NCBI RefSeq assembly: GCF_023150235.1
Contig: NZ_JAKLLH010000001.1
Coordinates: forward strand, 124,001-188,000
Origin: Azonexus sp.
GTDB taxonomy: Bacteria; Pseudomonadota; Gammaproteobacteria; Burkholderiales; Rhodocyclaceae
DNA: 64,000 nt
Direction of reading: 5' to 3'
The stretch's first letter is position 1; each line of letters begins with the position of its first letter. Shown in pieces: positions 7,407-16,456 of this stretch. The position numbers were made by a program, and so were the translations under genes. Below the pieces are notes generated by a model. The model made no database searches. It was not told the DNA's origin and saw nothing but the letters and a program-made list of their open reading frames with translations.

Positions 7407-8602
7407 TGACCCGTACCCTGACTGCCGCCACCCTGGTGCTTTTGTTGACGCTGGCCGCTTGCGACCGCAATGCCCCCGAGGCCAAGCCGGCAACCGAAAG
7501 CCAAACCGTCGCCCCGGAAAAGACCGCTGCCAACGACAAGGAAGCAGCCAGCGAAGCGCCGGAAGCCGGTCAAATCGATCTGACCGAGGCGGACATCAAG
7601 GCGGCCGGCATCCGCACCGAGGAAGCCAACGAAGCCGAAGTCCATGAGCGCATCGCCGTCACGGCCACCATTCAGGCCAACCAGGACCGGCTGGCGCATG
7701 TCGTCCCACGGGTGCCGGGCCGCCTCGTCGGCATCACGGCCAAACTGGGCGACCGGGTCAAGGCCGGGCAGACCCTGGCCAGCCTGGACAGTATCGAGAT
7801 CGGTGAAGCTCATTCCGCTTATCTTCAGGCCGACAGCCAGTTCCGGCTGGCCCAAGCCGATTTCGAGCGCGCCGAAAAGCTCCATGCGGAGCAGATCGTG
7901 CCGGAAAAGGACTATCTGCGCAGCCGTTCTGAACTGGAAAAAGCCCGCGCCAACCTGCGGGCGGCCACCGACAAGCTGCGTCTGATGGGTGTGCCGCCGG
8001 CCCGCTCGGAATCGGCCGTCTCGGTCTTCCCGGTTAGCGCGCCCTTTGCCGGCACGGTGATCGAGAAGACGGCGGTGCTGGGTGAGCTTGCCCAGCCGGA
8101 CAAGTCCCTGTTCACCGTGGCCGATCTGTCTGTCGTCTGGATCGAGGCCAATCTGTTCGAGAAAGACCTCGGCAAGATCAAGGTCGGCGCCACGGTCGGC
8201 GTATCGGTTGCCGCCTATCCCGACGAGTTGTTCAAGGGGCGCCTGACCTACATCAGCAGCGTCATGGATAAGGAAAGCCGGACGATCAAGGCTCGCGTCG
8301 AAGTTGCCAATGCCGACGGCCGCCTGAAGCCCGACATGTTCGCCAACGCCGCCATCGACACCGCCACGGCGGGCAAGGCGCTGACCGTGCCGACGAGCGC
8401 CGTGCTCCTGCTGGAGGGAAAGAAGACCGTCTTCGTTCGTGAGAAGGAAGGGTTCGAGAAACGGGAAGTCGAGTTGGGCGACAACCTCGGTGGCCGTTTC
8501 GTGGTCAAGGAAGGCATCGAGGCCGGTGAGGCGGTCGTGGTCGAAGGCGCCTATGCGCTCAAGGCGCGGCTGCTGAAATCCAAAATCGGCGATCACGACT
8601 AA
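7403..8602 (+). CDS. RND periplasmic adaptor lipoprotein (CzcB/CusB family)
   Basis: 399 residues. A lipoprotein signal (LTLAAC, lipidated Cys near residue 20) is followed by a charged linker and the usual membrane-fusion arrangement: barrel-sandwich halves around a helical hairpin (HVVPRVPGRLVGI, then ADFERAEKLHAEQIVPEKDY, then APFAGTVIEKTAVLG) and beta-barrel domains. It bridges the inner-membrane pump and the outer-membrane channel. It overlaps the upstream gene by 4 bp and is 9 bp from the pump gene. It lacks the His-rich head seen in the second CzcB (18815-19837). Confidence 0.88.
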   Translation: MMTRTLTAATLVLLLTLAACDRNAPEAKPATESQTVAPEKTAANDKEAASEAPEAGQIDLTEADIKAAGIRTEEANEAEVHERIAVTATIQANQDRLAHVVPRVPGRLVGITAKLGDRVKAGQTLASLDSIEIGEAHSAYLQADSQFRLAQADFERAEKLHAEQIVPEKDYLRSRSELEKARANLRAATDKLRLMGVPPARSESAVSVFPVSAPFAGTVIEKTAVLGELAQPDKSLFTVADLSVVWIEANLFEKDLGKIKVGATVGVSVAAYPDELFKGRLTYISSVMDKESRTIKARVEVANADGRLKPDMFANAAIDTATAGKALTVPTSAVLLLEGKKTVFVREKEGFEKREVELGDNLGGRFVVKEGIEAGEAVVVEGAYALKARLLKSKIGDHD

Positions 8603-8611
8603 GGGACAGCC

Positions 8612-11600
8612 ATGCTCAACAAGATCGTCGATATTTCCCTACGCTACAAGCTCCTGGTTCTGGTGGCGCTGGCGCTGATCGTGCTCCTCGGGGCGCGGGC
8701 CTGGCAGCGGCTGCCCCTGGATGCCTTCCCCGATGTGACGCCGGTCCAGGTCAACATCTATACCGAATCGCCGGGCCTGGCGGCCGAGGACATTGAAAAG
8801 CTGGTGACCTTCCCGGTCGAATCGGTCCTCGCCGGCCTGCCCAAGGTCGAGGAAATCCGCTCCACGTCCATCTTCGGCCTGTCTTTCGTCAGCGTCTATT
8901 TCAAGGACGACATGGACATCTATTTCGCCCGCCGCCTGGTAGGCGAGAAGCTGATCGAGGCCAAGTCGCGCATCCCCGAAGGCTATGGCGAACCCGTCCT
9001 CGGCCCGAACGCCGCCGGGCTGGGCCAGGTCTTCTGGTACACGCTGGAGACGATGGACGACAAGCTCTCCGGCATGGACCTGCGCACCGCCCAGGACTGG
9101 GGGGTACGCATGATCCTGCGCACGGCACCGGGTGTGGACGACGTGACCTCCTGGGGCGGCGATGAAAAGCAGTTCCAGGTGCTGATCGACCCGCGCCGGC
9201 TGATCAAGTACGGCCTGGGCTACAAGGAGGTGATGACCGCCATCGCCGCCAATAACCGGCAGGTCGGCGGCCAGTACATCAATATCCAGCGCGAGCAGTA
9301 CCTGGTGCGTGGACTGGGGCTGGTGGCCAATGTGGAAGACATTGGCGGCATTCTGGTGGCTGAGCGCCAAGGCACCCCGATCTATGTCCGGGATGTGGCG
9401 GATATCCGCCCGGCGCCGGCATTGCGCACCGGCGCGGTGACCAAGGACGGCAAGGAGGTGGTGCTTGGCATGGCGCTCGCCCGTACTGGCGAGAACGCCC
9501 AGCAGGTGGTCGAAGCCGTTCGCCAAAAGGTGGCTACCGCCCTCAAAACTCTGCCCGAGAACATCAAGTTTGATGTCGCCTACGACCGTACCGAGTTGAT
9601 CGGCAAGGCTATCGGCATGGCTGACCGTGCCATGCTGGAAGGCGCTGCGCTGGTGGTCCTGGTTCTGTTCCTGTTCCTGGGAGATGTGCGTTCGGCCTTG
9701 ATTGTGGTGGTCGCTATTCCCATGGCACGGCTAATCGCCTTCCTCTTCATGGACGGGGTGGGGATGTCGGCCAATCTCATGTCCCTGGGTGGGCTGATCA
9801 TCGGCTTGGGTATGACCATCGATGGGCCTGTGGTCTTGGTGGAAAACGCTTTCCGGCAGCTCTCTCACCATGCCGGCAAGCCGGTCAACCGGACGGCGGT
9901 CGTGCTCAAGGCGGCCCGCGAGGTGATGAATCCGGTCGCCTTCGGCGTCCTCATTATCATCGTGGTTTTCCTGCCACTCTTTGCCCTGACCGGGTTGGAG
10001 GGCAAGCTGTTCAAGCCCCTGGCCATCAACATGACTTTCGCCATGGTTGGCTCACTGATCCTGACCGTCACCCTGATGCCGGTGCTATGCGCCCTGGCAT
10101 TGCGCCCAAAGCAGGAAAAAGATCCGCGCCTGGTGTGCTGGCTCAAGCAGCGCTTCGAACCGCTGCTACTAAGGACGCTGGCGAACAAACGACGGGTCAT
10201 GCTGGCCACCGGCGCCCTGTTCATCGCTTCGCTGGCGCTCTTCCCCTTCCTCGGCAAGGAGTTCATGCCCACCCTGGGAGAACAGGAGATCATGTTCCGG
10301 GTGACCAGCATTCCGTCCACCTCGCTGGAGGAGTCCATTGCCGTTTCGCAGCGCATCGACGAAGCCCTCAAGTCCTTTCCCCAGGTCAAGCATTCGCTGG
10401 CCATGATCGGCCGCGCCGAGAAAGGCGAAACGGCGGATGTCAACTACATGGAAATCCTGGTCGACCTCCAGCCGCACGAATCCTGGCCTGAACGGATAAG
10501 CTACCGCGAACTGTCCGCCCAGTTGCAGGAACGCCTGGAAAAGGAAATCCCCACGGCCGTTCTGGCGGCGACCCAGCCCATCCAGATGCGAGTCGAGGAA
10601 CTGATCTCCGGGGTGCGGGCGACGCTGGCGCTGAAGCTGTACGGCGAAGACTTGGCCACCCTCGACAGGCTGGCGGCTGAGGCCAAGGAGATTGTCGAAA
10701 AAGTGCCGGGGGCCACCGACGTGGCGCTGGAAGCCAATCAGGGCAAACCGCAGATGGTCATCAAGGTGAATCGTCCGGAAGCGGCCCGCTACGGGATCAA
10801 TGCCGACGACGTGCTCGACGTGGTGCAGGCGGGCATTGGCGGCAAGGCGGTCAGCACCTTGATCGACGGCGTGCGCCGTTACGAGATTCAAGTCTGGCTG
10901 CCGCCCGAGTTCCGCAACAGCAGCGAGGCAGTGAGTGCCATCCCGATCCGTACGGTCGGCGGCGCCCTGGTGCCCCTGTCGCGGGTGGCGACCGTGGAAC
11001 TGACCGAAGGCTATTCCTTCGTTCGCCGCGAGCAATTGCAGCGTTATGCGGTGCTGCAACTGGACGTCAAGGGGCGCGACGTGGATGGCTTCGTCAAAGA
11101 GGCAGAAGCGCGGCTCAAGACGCAGTTGAAGCTCCCCGCCGGCTACTGGCAGGAATGGGGCGGCGCCTTCGAGAACCAGCAACGGGCCATGGCCAAGCTG
11201 GCGGTCATCGTACCGCTGACCATCGGCCTCATCTTCATCCTGCTCTATACCGCCTTCAACTCGGTGCGCTACGCCACGCTGATCATCGCCAACGTGCCCT
11301 TCGCCGCCATCGGCGGGATCATTTCGCTGTTCGTCAGCGGCCAGTATCTGTCGGTGCCGGCGGCGGTCGGCTTCATCGCGGTCTTCGGCGTCGCCATGCT
11401 GAACGGCATCGTGCTGATCTCGTTTCTCAATGGTCTGCGCGAACAGGGGCTGAGCATCCGGGAAACCGTGGTGCAGGGTGCAGTGCTGCGCTTGCGGCCG
11501 GTGCTGATGACGGCTTTGGTAGAGATTCTCGGGCTGCTGCCGTTCCTGCTGGCTACTGGTGTTGGCTCGGAGGTGCTACGCCCGCTGGCGACCGTCGTGG

Positions 11601-11710
11601 TGGGCGGTCTCGTCTCATCCACCGCACTCACCCTGTTCATCCTGCCGCTGGTCTATGAGTGGATGGAGCAGCGCAGGCAATCACCGACTCTGGAAGGAGC
11701 AAGCCAATGA
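8612..11710 (+). CDS. Heavy-metal efflux RND permease (CzcA family), first copy
   Basis: 1032 residues, full RND length with 12 membrane helices and two large periplasmic loops. It is the proton-driven inner-membrane engine of the pump formed with the two preceding genes. In the TM4 proton-relay segment it reads GLGMTIDGPVVLVEN: the second Asp and the Glu of the CzcA pattern D-F-G-x3-D-G-A-V-x3-E-N are kept, while the first Asp is Gly. That differs from the classical Co/Zn/Cd exporter and leaves the substrate open. Its stop overlaps the start of the PII-like gene (ATGA). Confidence 0.9.
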   Translation: MLNKIVDISLRYKLLVLVALALIVLLGARAWQRLPLDAFPDVTPVQVNIYTESPGLAAEDIEKLVTFPVESVLAGLPKVEEIRSTSIFGLSFVSVYFKDDMDIYFARRLVGEKLIEAKSRIPEGYGEPVLGPNAAGLGQVFWYTLETMDDKLSGMDLRTAQDWGVRMILRTAPGVDDVTSWGGDEKQFQVLIDPRRLIKYGLGYKEVMTAIAANNRQVGGQYINIQREQYLVRGLGLVANVEDIGGILVAERQGTPIYVRDVADIRPAPALRTGAVTKDGKEVVLGMALARTGENAQQVVEAVRQKVATALKTLPENIKFDVAYDRTELIGKAIGMADRAMLEGAALVVLVLFLFLGDVRSALIVVVAIPMARLIAFLFMDGVGMSANLMSLGGLIIGLGMTIDGPVVLVENAFRQLSHHAGKPVNRTAVVLKAAREVMNPVAFGVLIIIVVFLPLFALTGLEGKLFKPLAINMTFAMVGSLILTVTLMPVLCALALRPKQEKDPRLVCWLKQRFEPLLLRTLANKRRVMLATGALFIASLALFPFLGKEFMPTLGEQEIMFRVTSIPSTSLEESIAVSQRIDEALKSFPQVKHSLAMIGRAEKGETADVNYMEILVDLQPHESWPERISYRELSAQLQERLEKEIPTAVLAATQPIQMRVEELISGVRATLALKLYGEDLATLDRLAAEAKEIVEKVPGATDVALEANQGKPQMVIKVNRPEAARYGINADDVLDVVQAGIGGKAVSTLIDGVRRYEIQVWLPPEFRNSSEAVSAIPIRTVGGALVPLSRVATVELTEGYSFVRREQLQRYAVLQLDVKGRDVDGFVKEAEARLKTQLKLPAGYWQEWGGAFENQQRAMAKLAVIVPLTIGLIFILLYTAFNSVRYATLIIANVPFAAIGGIISLFVSGQYLSVPAAVGFIAVFGVAMLNGIVLISFLNGLREQGLSIRETVVQGAVLRLRPVLMTALVEILGLLPFLLATGVGSEVLRPLATVVVGGLVSSTALTLFILPLVYEWMEQRRQSPTLEGASQ

Positions 11711-12045
11711 AGGAAATCAAGGCATTCATTCATCCCCACCGCACGGCGGCGGTCATCCAGGCGCTGAGGGAGTCCGGGGCGTGCGATGCGCAGGCGGGGG
11801 CCGCATGCATCCATATCGCTATCTCGCAGGTGCAATGCGTGCATGCGACCAGCGACAGCACGCAACAGCACTATTCTGTCGAACTGGGAGAGCCGGTCGT
11901 TCTGCAAACCAAACTTGAATTGGTTTGTGAGGACGACGCTGCCGATGCGCTGGTCGATTTGATCGTTCGCAATGGCCATGCCGGACAGCCTTGTTCGGGA
12001 TGGGTGCATGTTTCCACGCTGGATAGGCGAGTGCCTATCCTCTGA
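11707..12045 (+). CDS. PII-like protein linked to metal efflux
   Basis: 112 residues, beginning MKEIKAFIHPHRTAAVIQALRES, the ferredoxin-like PII fold opening (KxIKAFIxPxR...VIxAL). It lacks the uridylylated Tyr-loop sequence of GlnB/GlnK. PII-like proteins encoded directly after CzcA/CusA-type RND genes are a known subgroup and are thought to sense metal or a small ligand. The 4-bp overlap with the RND gene supports coupled expression. Several Cys (GACDAQAGAAC, QVQC, PC) may bind metal. Function is inferred from family and position. Confidence 0.75.
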   Translation: MKEIKAFIHPHRTAAVIQALRESGACDAQAGAACIHIAISQVQCVHATSDSTQQHYSVELGEPVVLQTKLELVCEDDAADALVDLIVRNGHAGQPCSGWVHVSTLDRRVPIL

Positions 12046-12144
12046 TATAGCCCCATGTGGATGCCATTAGCAAATCCTAGAGATGAAAAAACAATTCGAT
12101 TCACTTTTGCCTGATTCACACCTAATTCCACTAAACCATAAATC

Positions 12145-12921
12145 ATGAGCAACTTACTGCAAGAAACCATCCTTTCCGTCCATCACTGGAACGACAGCTT
12201 GTTTACTTTCCGCACCACGCGCGACCCCGGCTTGCGTTTTGCCAACGGGCAGTTCGTGATGATAGGCGTCGAAGTCGATGGCAAACCGCTGATGCGCGCC
12301 TACAGTATTGCCAGCGCCAATTACGAGGAATATCTCGAATTCTTCAGCATCAAGGTGCAAGACGGTCCGCTGACTTCGCGCTTGCAACACCTGCAGCCGG
12401 GCGACAAGCTCATAATCAGCAAGAAGCCCACCGGCACGCTGGTGCTGCGCGACCTCAAGCCCGGCAAACGGCTTTTCATGTTTGCCACTGGCACCGGACT
12501 TGCGCCATTCATGAGCCTGATCCACGATCCGGAAACCTATGAGCGCTTCGAAAAGGTCATCCTGATCCACGGGGTTCGCTGGACCAACGAGCTGGCGTAT
12601 CACGATTACATCGAACAGGACTTGAAAGAGCACGAGTACCTCGGTGACATGATCCGCGACAAGCTGATTTACTACCCAACTGTCACCCGTGAACCCTTCC
12701 GCAACGAAGGCCGGCAAACCGACCTGATCCTCTCAGGCAAGTTGTTTTCTGATTTGTGCGAACCCCCTATCGACCCCGCGACGGATCGGGGCATGATTTG
12801 CGGTAGTCCGGCCATGCTTAAGGAAATTTCGGCCATGCTTGATGGTTTCGGTTTAAAGATTTCCCCACATATCGGCGAAGCCGGGGATTACGTGATTGAG
12901 CGTGCATTCGTCGAGCAGTAA
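12145..12921 (+). CDS. fpr: Ferredoxin--NADP reductase
   Basis: 258 residues, the usual length of bacterial (subclass I/II) Fpr. The FAD-binding motif RAYSIAS is at 51-57 and the NADP-binding [13 protein letters not shown] at about 113-125; the chain ends in the family's C-terminal FVEQ. It moves electrons between NADPH and ferredoxin or flavodoxin. It stands 99 bp after the PII-like gene and 56 bp before etfB, on the same strand, as a small redox block within the metal region. It may be part of the etf transcript. Confidence 0.92.
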   Translation: MSNLLQETILSVHHWNDSLFTFRTTRDPGLRFANGQFVMIGVEVDGKPLMRAYSIASANYEEYLEFFSIKVQDGPLTSRLQHLQPGDKLIISKKPTGTLVLRDLKPGKRLFMFATGTGLAPFMSLIHDPETYERFEKVILIHGVRWTNELAYHDYIEQDLKEHEYLGDMIRDKLIYYPTVTREPFRNEGRQTDLILSGKLFSDLCEPPIDPATDRGMICGSPAMLKEISAMLDGFGLKISPHIGEAGDYVIERAFVEQ

Positions 12922-12977
12922 GCAACCGTTGGGCGTTTCAAGCTCAAACCCAAAGACATTATCTCCGGAGAAGATTT

Positions 12978-13727
12978 GTGAAAATCCTGGTGCCCGTAAA
13001 GCGGGTCATAGACTACAACGTGAAGGTTCGGGTGAAGGCAGACGGGTCGGGTGTCGATCTGGCGAACGTAAAGATGAGCATGAACCCGTTTGATGAGATT
13101 GCGGTGGAAGAGGCGGTTCGTCTGAAAGAAGCAGGCTTGGCCAAGGAAGTGATTGCCGTCTCTTGCGGTGTCGGCGCCTGCCAGGAAACCTTGCGCACCG
13201 CGATGGCCATTGGCGCTGACCGTGGCATTCTCGTGGAAACTGATGTCGAACTACAGCCGCTGGCTGTCGCCAAGCTACTCAAGGCACTCTGCGACAAGGA
13301 ACAGCCGCAACTCGTCATCTGCGGCAAGCAGGCGATTGATGATGATGCCAACCAGACAGGCCAGATGCTGGCTGCACTTGCCGGGTGGCCGCAGGCCACC
13401 TTCGCCTCCAGGGTCGTCATCGCTGGCGACAAGGCGGCGGTAACCCGCGAAATCGACGGCGGCCTGGAAACTTTGGAAATCAGCTTGCCGGCTGTCGTTT
13501 CTACCGACCTCCGCCTTAATGAACCGCGCTACGCCACCCTGCCCAATATCATGAAGGCCAAGAAGAAACCGCTCGACACAGTCAAGCCGGCTGATCTCGG
13601 TGTCGATGTCGCGCCGCGTCTGACGACCCTCAAGGTCTCTGAGCCCCCCAGGCGTTCTGCTGGCATCAAGGTGACCGATGTGGCCGAACTCGTTAACAAG
13701 CTTCGCAATGAAGCGAAAGTAATCTAA
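12978..13727 (+). CDS. etfB: Electron transfer flavoprotein beta subunit
   Basis: 249 residues. The GTG start at 12978 is chosen because a CCGGAG ribosome site precedes it and the family opening [20 protein letters not shown] begins there. The ETF-beta signature [18 protein letters not shown] is near the C-terminal third. With EtfA it forms the soluble FAD/AMP heterodimer that accepts electrons from acyl-CoA and other dehydrogenases. It is 9 bp upstream of etfA. Confidence 0.94.
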   Translation: MKILVPVKRVIDYNVKVRVKADGSGVDLANVKMSMNPFDEIAVEEAVRLKEAGLAKEVIAVSCGVGACQETLRTAMAIGADRGILVETDVELQPLAVAKLLKALCDKEQPQLVICGKQAIDDDANQTGQMLAALAGWPQATFASRVVIAGDKAAVTREIDGGLETLEISLPAVVSTDLRLNEPRYATLPNIMKAKKKPLDTVKPADLGVDVAPRLTTLKVSEPPRRSAGIKVTDVAELVNKLRNEAKVI

Positions 13728-13736
13728 GGGGAGACC

Positions 13737-14669
13737 ATGACCATTCTCGTCATTGCCGAACACGACCAGAAAAGCCTTAAGGCCGCCACGCTGAACACCA
13801 TTACTGCCGCCCTGGAGATCGGTGGCGATATTCACATTCTGGTGGCCGGTGCCAACTGTAACGCCGCAGCACAACAAGCCGCCAGCCTGCAAGGCATCAG
13901 CCTCGTCAAAGTGGCGGATGCGGCCCACTATGAATCCCATACTGCCGAAAACCTTACGGCCCTCGTCATCGCCCACGTGGCGGGCTACAGCCACATCCTC
14001 GCTCCAGCCACCACCTTCGGTAAGAACCTTATGCCGCGCGTCGCCGCCTTGCTCGACGTGGCACAGATTTCCGAAATCACCACCGTCGAATCGGCGGACA
14101 CCTTCGTTCGCCCGATCTACGCCGGCAATGCACTGGCTACTGTTAAGAGCGCCGATCCGGTCAAGGTCATTACCGTCCGTACCACGGCGTTTGATGCGGT
14201 CAACGCCGGAAATGCAGCAAAAATCGAAAGTATTGCCGCTGCCGCTGATACCGGTCAAAGCACACTGACCAACCGCGAACTGACCAAGTCCGAACGCCCG
14301 GAACTCGGTGCGGCCAAGATCATCGTTTCCGGTGGCCGTGGTCTGGGGAGTGGGGAGAATTACCACAAGTTGCTGGAGCCGCTGGCCGACAAACTTGGTG
14401 CGGCGCTTGGTGCATCCAGAGCGGCGGTCGATGCCGGCTTTGTCCCGAACGATTACCAGGTTGGCCAGACTGGCAAGATCGTTGCCCCACAGCTTTACAT
14501 TGCCGTCGGCATCTCCGGTGCCATTCAACACCTGGCCGGGATGAAGGAGTCCAAGGTCATCGTTGCCATCAACAAAGATCCGGATGCACCGATTTTCCAG
14601 GTGGCGGATTACGGTCTGGTCGCCGATCTCTTCGAAACCGTACCTGCGCTAACGCACTTCCCTTTATGA
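13737..14669 (+). CDS. etfA: Electron transfer flavoprotein alpha subunit
   Basis: 310 residues with the ETF-alpha FAD-binding C-terminal domain: [70 protein letters not shown] ribosome site precedes the ATG. It completes the EtfBA pair and is the last gene before the second copy of the direct repeat. The organism's acyl-CoA dehydrogenase at 60341-62149 is a possible electron donor, though the distance and different genomic context make that only a possibility. Confidence 0.94.
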   Translation: MTILVIAEHDQKSLKAATLNTITAALEIGGDIHILVAGANCNAAAQQAASLQGISLVKVADAAHYESHTAENLTALVIAHVAGYSHILAPATTFGKNLMPRVAALLDVAQISEITTVESADTFVRPIYAGNALATVKSADPVKVITVRTTAFDAVNAGNAAKIESIAAAADTGQSTLTNRELTKSERPELGAAKIIVSGGRGLGSGENYHKLLEPLADKLGAALGASRAAVDAGFVPNDYQVGQTGKIVAPQLYIAVGISGAIQHLAGMKESKVIVAINKDPDAPIFQVADYGLVADLFETVPALTHFPL

Positions 14670-14760
14670 TCTATTTGCTAGCCTCTCACCGCGGGGGTCA
14701 ACTTCTGGTCGAAACTAACGCCGGCCCCAGTCTTGTTGCTGCCGGTACTGTTGTCACGTC

Positions 14761-15279
14761 GTGACCAGAGGCGGTAATGGCCCTCCGGCAATCAAAACGG
14801 CCGAGCGGTACCGCTGGCTGGGGTTGGCCATCGGTGTGGCCTTGGCGGACCAAGGGGCCAAGCATTGGATCGCGGGGACCTTCCCCTTGGGCGCAGGCGA
14901 AACGGTGTTACCGTTTTTCAATCTCGTCCACATCCTGAATAGCGGCGCAGCCTTCAGTTTTCTCGCGAATGCCGGCGGTTGGCAACGCTATGTCTTCATT
15001 GCCCTCGCCTTGGTCGTCTCGGTGGGGCTGACCATCATATTGCTCAAAGGCGTGGCGAACCGGTGGGAAGGGTGGGGGTATAGCCTGCTCCTCGGCGGTG
15101 CCGTCGGCAACCTGGTAGATCGCTTGGTCCGGGGAGCGGTCGTGGATTATCTGGACTTCCATGCCGGCGGCTGGCACTGGCCAGCCTTCAATCTCGCCGA
15201 TACGGCGCTTTGTCTGAGTGCCTTTATTCTTCTTTTAGGAACCTTGCTGTCTTCAGCTCAAAGCAAGGCGCCCACTTAG
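14761..15279 (+). CDS. lspA: Signal peptidase II, copy 2
   Basis: 172 residues in the open frame. Everything from AERYRWLGLAIG onward is nearly identical to copy 1, including both catalytic Asp motifs, apart from a few substitutions (for example VRGAVV for VQGAVV). The 5' end lies outside the repeat: the only upstream start in frame is a GTG at 14761 with no recognisable ribosome site, so the native start was probably lost when the repeat was made, and expression is doubtful. The DsbD-alpha-like gene follows 20 bp downstream. Confidence 0.75.
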   Translation: MTRGGNGPPAIKTAERYRWLGLAIGVALADQGAKHWIAGTFPLGAGETVLPFFNLVHILNSGAAFSFLANAGGWQRYVFIALALVVSVGLTIILLKGVANRWEGWGYSLLLGGAVGNLVDRLVRGAVVDYLDFHAGGWHWPAFNLADTALCLSAFILLLGTLLSSAQSKAPT

Positions 15280-15511
15280 CACGTGCGCAGGAAATCCCGA
15301 TGCAAATGCTGGCTATAAATCAAAACGAGGAACACAAATTGGCTCAACAAGCCTTCTCCCTATTTGACCGTCGCACGTTGTCTGCCTTGATGCTCATGGG
15401 CCTGGTCCATTGCACTTCGGCAGCCGAGGAACCCTTGCCTCCTGACCAGGCGTTTCGGCTCAAGGCATCCCTGAAGGGTAGCGATACGGTGGTGGCTGAA
15501 ATCATTCCTGC
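14806..15511 (+). repeat. 706-bp direct repeat, copy B
   Basis: Second copy of the lspA/dsbD-alpha repeat, same orientation as 4929-5634. On the right side this copy continues into a complete DsbD-alpha-like gene, so B appears to be the parental arrangement on that side, while copy A keeps the natural left side (coupled to the ATPase). Confidence 0.9.
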
Positions 15512-15791
15512 CAAGAAGCACTACCTCTACAAGAACAAGGTCCGCTTCGCCTTGAAGAATGCCAGCGGCGTCATGATTAAGGAGGTGAAGCTACCTTCCG
15601 GCGAGATGAAGAACGACCCCTATTTTGGGTTGATTGAAGTCTATAAGTCGCCCGTCGTCGCGGAAATCGTTCTGGAACGCGCTCCCAAGTCTAAAGCCTT
15701 CACCCTTTATGCGTCTTATCAGGGGTGCAATGAGAAACTCGGCATCTGCTATCCGCCGATTGAGAAAACCATTGACATGAAGTTCGATTGA
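15300..15791 (+). CDS. DsbD N-terminal (alpha) domain-like periplasmic protein
   Basis: 163 residues from the ATG at 15300. A membrane or signal segment (TLSALMLMGLVHCTSA) precedes a mature domain resembling the immunoglobulin-like alpha domain of DsbD, with the two-Cys motif CNEKLGICYPP near the end. In DsbD that motif passes electrons to periplasmic partner proteins. Here there is no transmembrane beta or thioredoxin-like gamma domain, so it is a stand-alone alpha domain. It is downstream of lspA and upstream of a DUF411 gene. The HC before TSA resembles a lipobox poorly (His at -1). A broken copy is at 5423-5656. Confidence 0.75.
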   Translation: MQMLAINQNEEHKLAQQAFSLFDRRTLSALMLMGLVHCTSAAEEPLPPDQAFRLKASLKGSDTVVAEIIPAKKHYLYKNKVRFALKNASGVMIKEVKLPSGEMKNDPYFGLIEVYKSPVVAEIVLERAPKSKAFTLYASYQGCNEKLGICYPPIEKTIDMKFD

Positions 15792-15860
15792 CGCCGGTTA
15801 TCACATTTCCCCATTATTAGCGATTAGCCCATCTGCCATCTATTGAAAGGTTTTATTGTC

Positions 15861-16298
15861 ATGTTGAAAAAGCTCATTGCCTGCCTGTTAGCGACCACCG
15901 CACTACAGGGCGCCCTTGCGGCACAACTGCCCGAAGTGACCGTCTATAAGGATCCTGATTGCGGCTGCTGCACCGAGTGGGTCAAGCACATGCAAGAGTC
16001 CGGCTTTCAGGTGAAGCAGGTCAATACCCGAGCCATGGACGCGGAACGGCAACGGTTTGGGGTACCCCCGCATTTGGCTAGTTGCCATACCGCGAAAGTT
16101 GGCGGCTACACCGTGGAAGGCCATGTCCCCGCCTCCGCCGTCAAGAAAATGCTGGCCGAAAAGCCGTCGGTACGAGGCCTGACCATTCCGGGCATGCCGG
16201 CCAACGCCCCTGGCATGGGGCCGCACATCGTGGGAACGCTCAAAGTATATACTTTGCCCAAAGCGGGTGAGTCGTCGCGCCTCTACTCGGTCGAATAG
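15861..16298 (+). CDS. DUF411 periplasmic metal-binding-type protein, copy 1
   Basis: 145 residues from the ATG at 15861, which has GAAAGG 10 bp upstream and starts a proper signal peptide (LLATTALQGALA). The DUF411 hallmark is present: VTVYKDPDCGCCTEWVKHM, then PHLASCHTAKVGGYTVEGHVP. Family members lie in copper and other metal-resistance clusters and are thought to bind metal through the CGCC motif. A second member (30684-31124) is in the cus cluster and differs substantially, so it is not a recent duplicate. Confidence 0.85.
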   Translation: MLKKLIACLLATTALQGALAAQLPEVTVYKDPDCGCCTEWVKHMQESGFQVKQVNTRAMDAERQRFGVPPHLASCHTAKVGGYTVEGHVPASAVKKMLAEKPSVRGLTIPGMPANAPGMGPHIVGTLKVYTLPKAGESSRLYSVE

Positions 16299-16329
16299 CG
16301 CCGATTCCCGAAAGTGCGGTTGGTGGAGT

Positions 16330-16443
16330 TTTGGCAATGCAACCATGTGGATGGCAATGTTCGCCGACATGGGCGCGAGTCTGCTGGTGGTGGGTAACGG
16401 CGTGCGTGTCCTGCGGTGGACTTCCGGCAAAGACTTTCGCTGA
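16330..16443 (+). pseudogene. 3' remnant of a second cadA-type ATPase gene
   Basis: Thirty-seven in-frame codons beginning FGNATMWMAMFADMGASL match the C-terminus of the ATPase at 2686-4905 almost residue for residue (one change, AVFAD to AMFAD) through VVGNGVR, then diverge to a slightly longer tail (VLRWTSGKDFR) before a stop. Nothing upstream of 16330 matches the ATPase. It is a relic of a deletion that left only the last transmembrane helix, 13 bp before czcI. Confidence 0.85.
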
Positions 16444-16456
16444 TACAATCCCGCCC

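Noticed and set aside
7313-8596. 427-codon open frame on the minus strand
   Set aside because: Antisense to the RND adaptor and without any domain-like pattern; a GC shadow.
15300-15420. Lipoprotein signal in the DsbD-alpha-like protein
   Set aside because: The Cys in LVHC has His before it, which does not fit a lipobox; a plain Sec signal ending at TSA is more likely in spite of the adjacent lspA.
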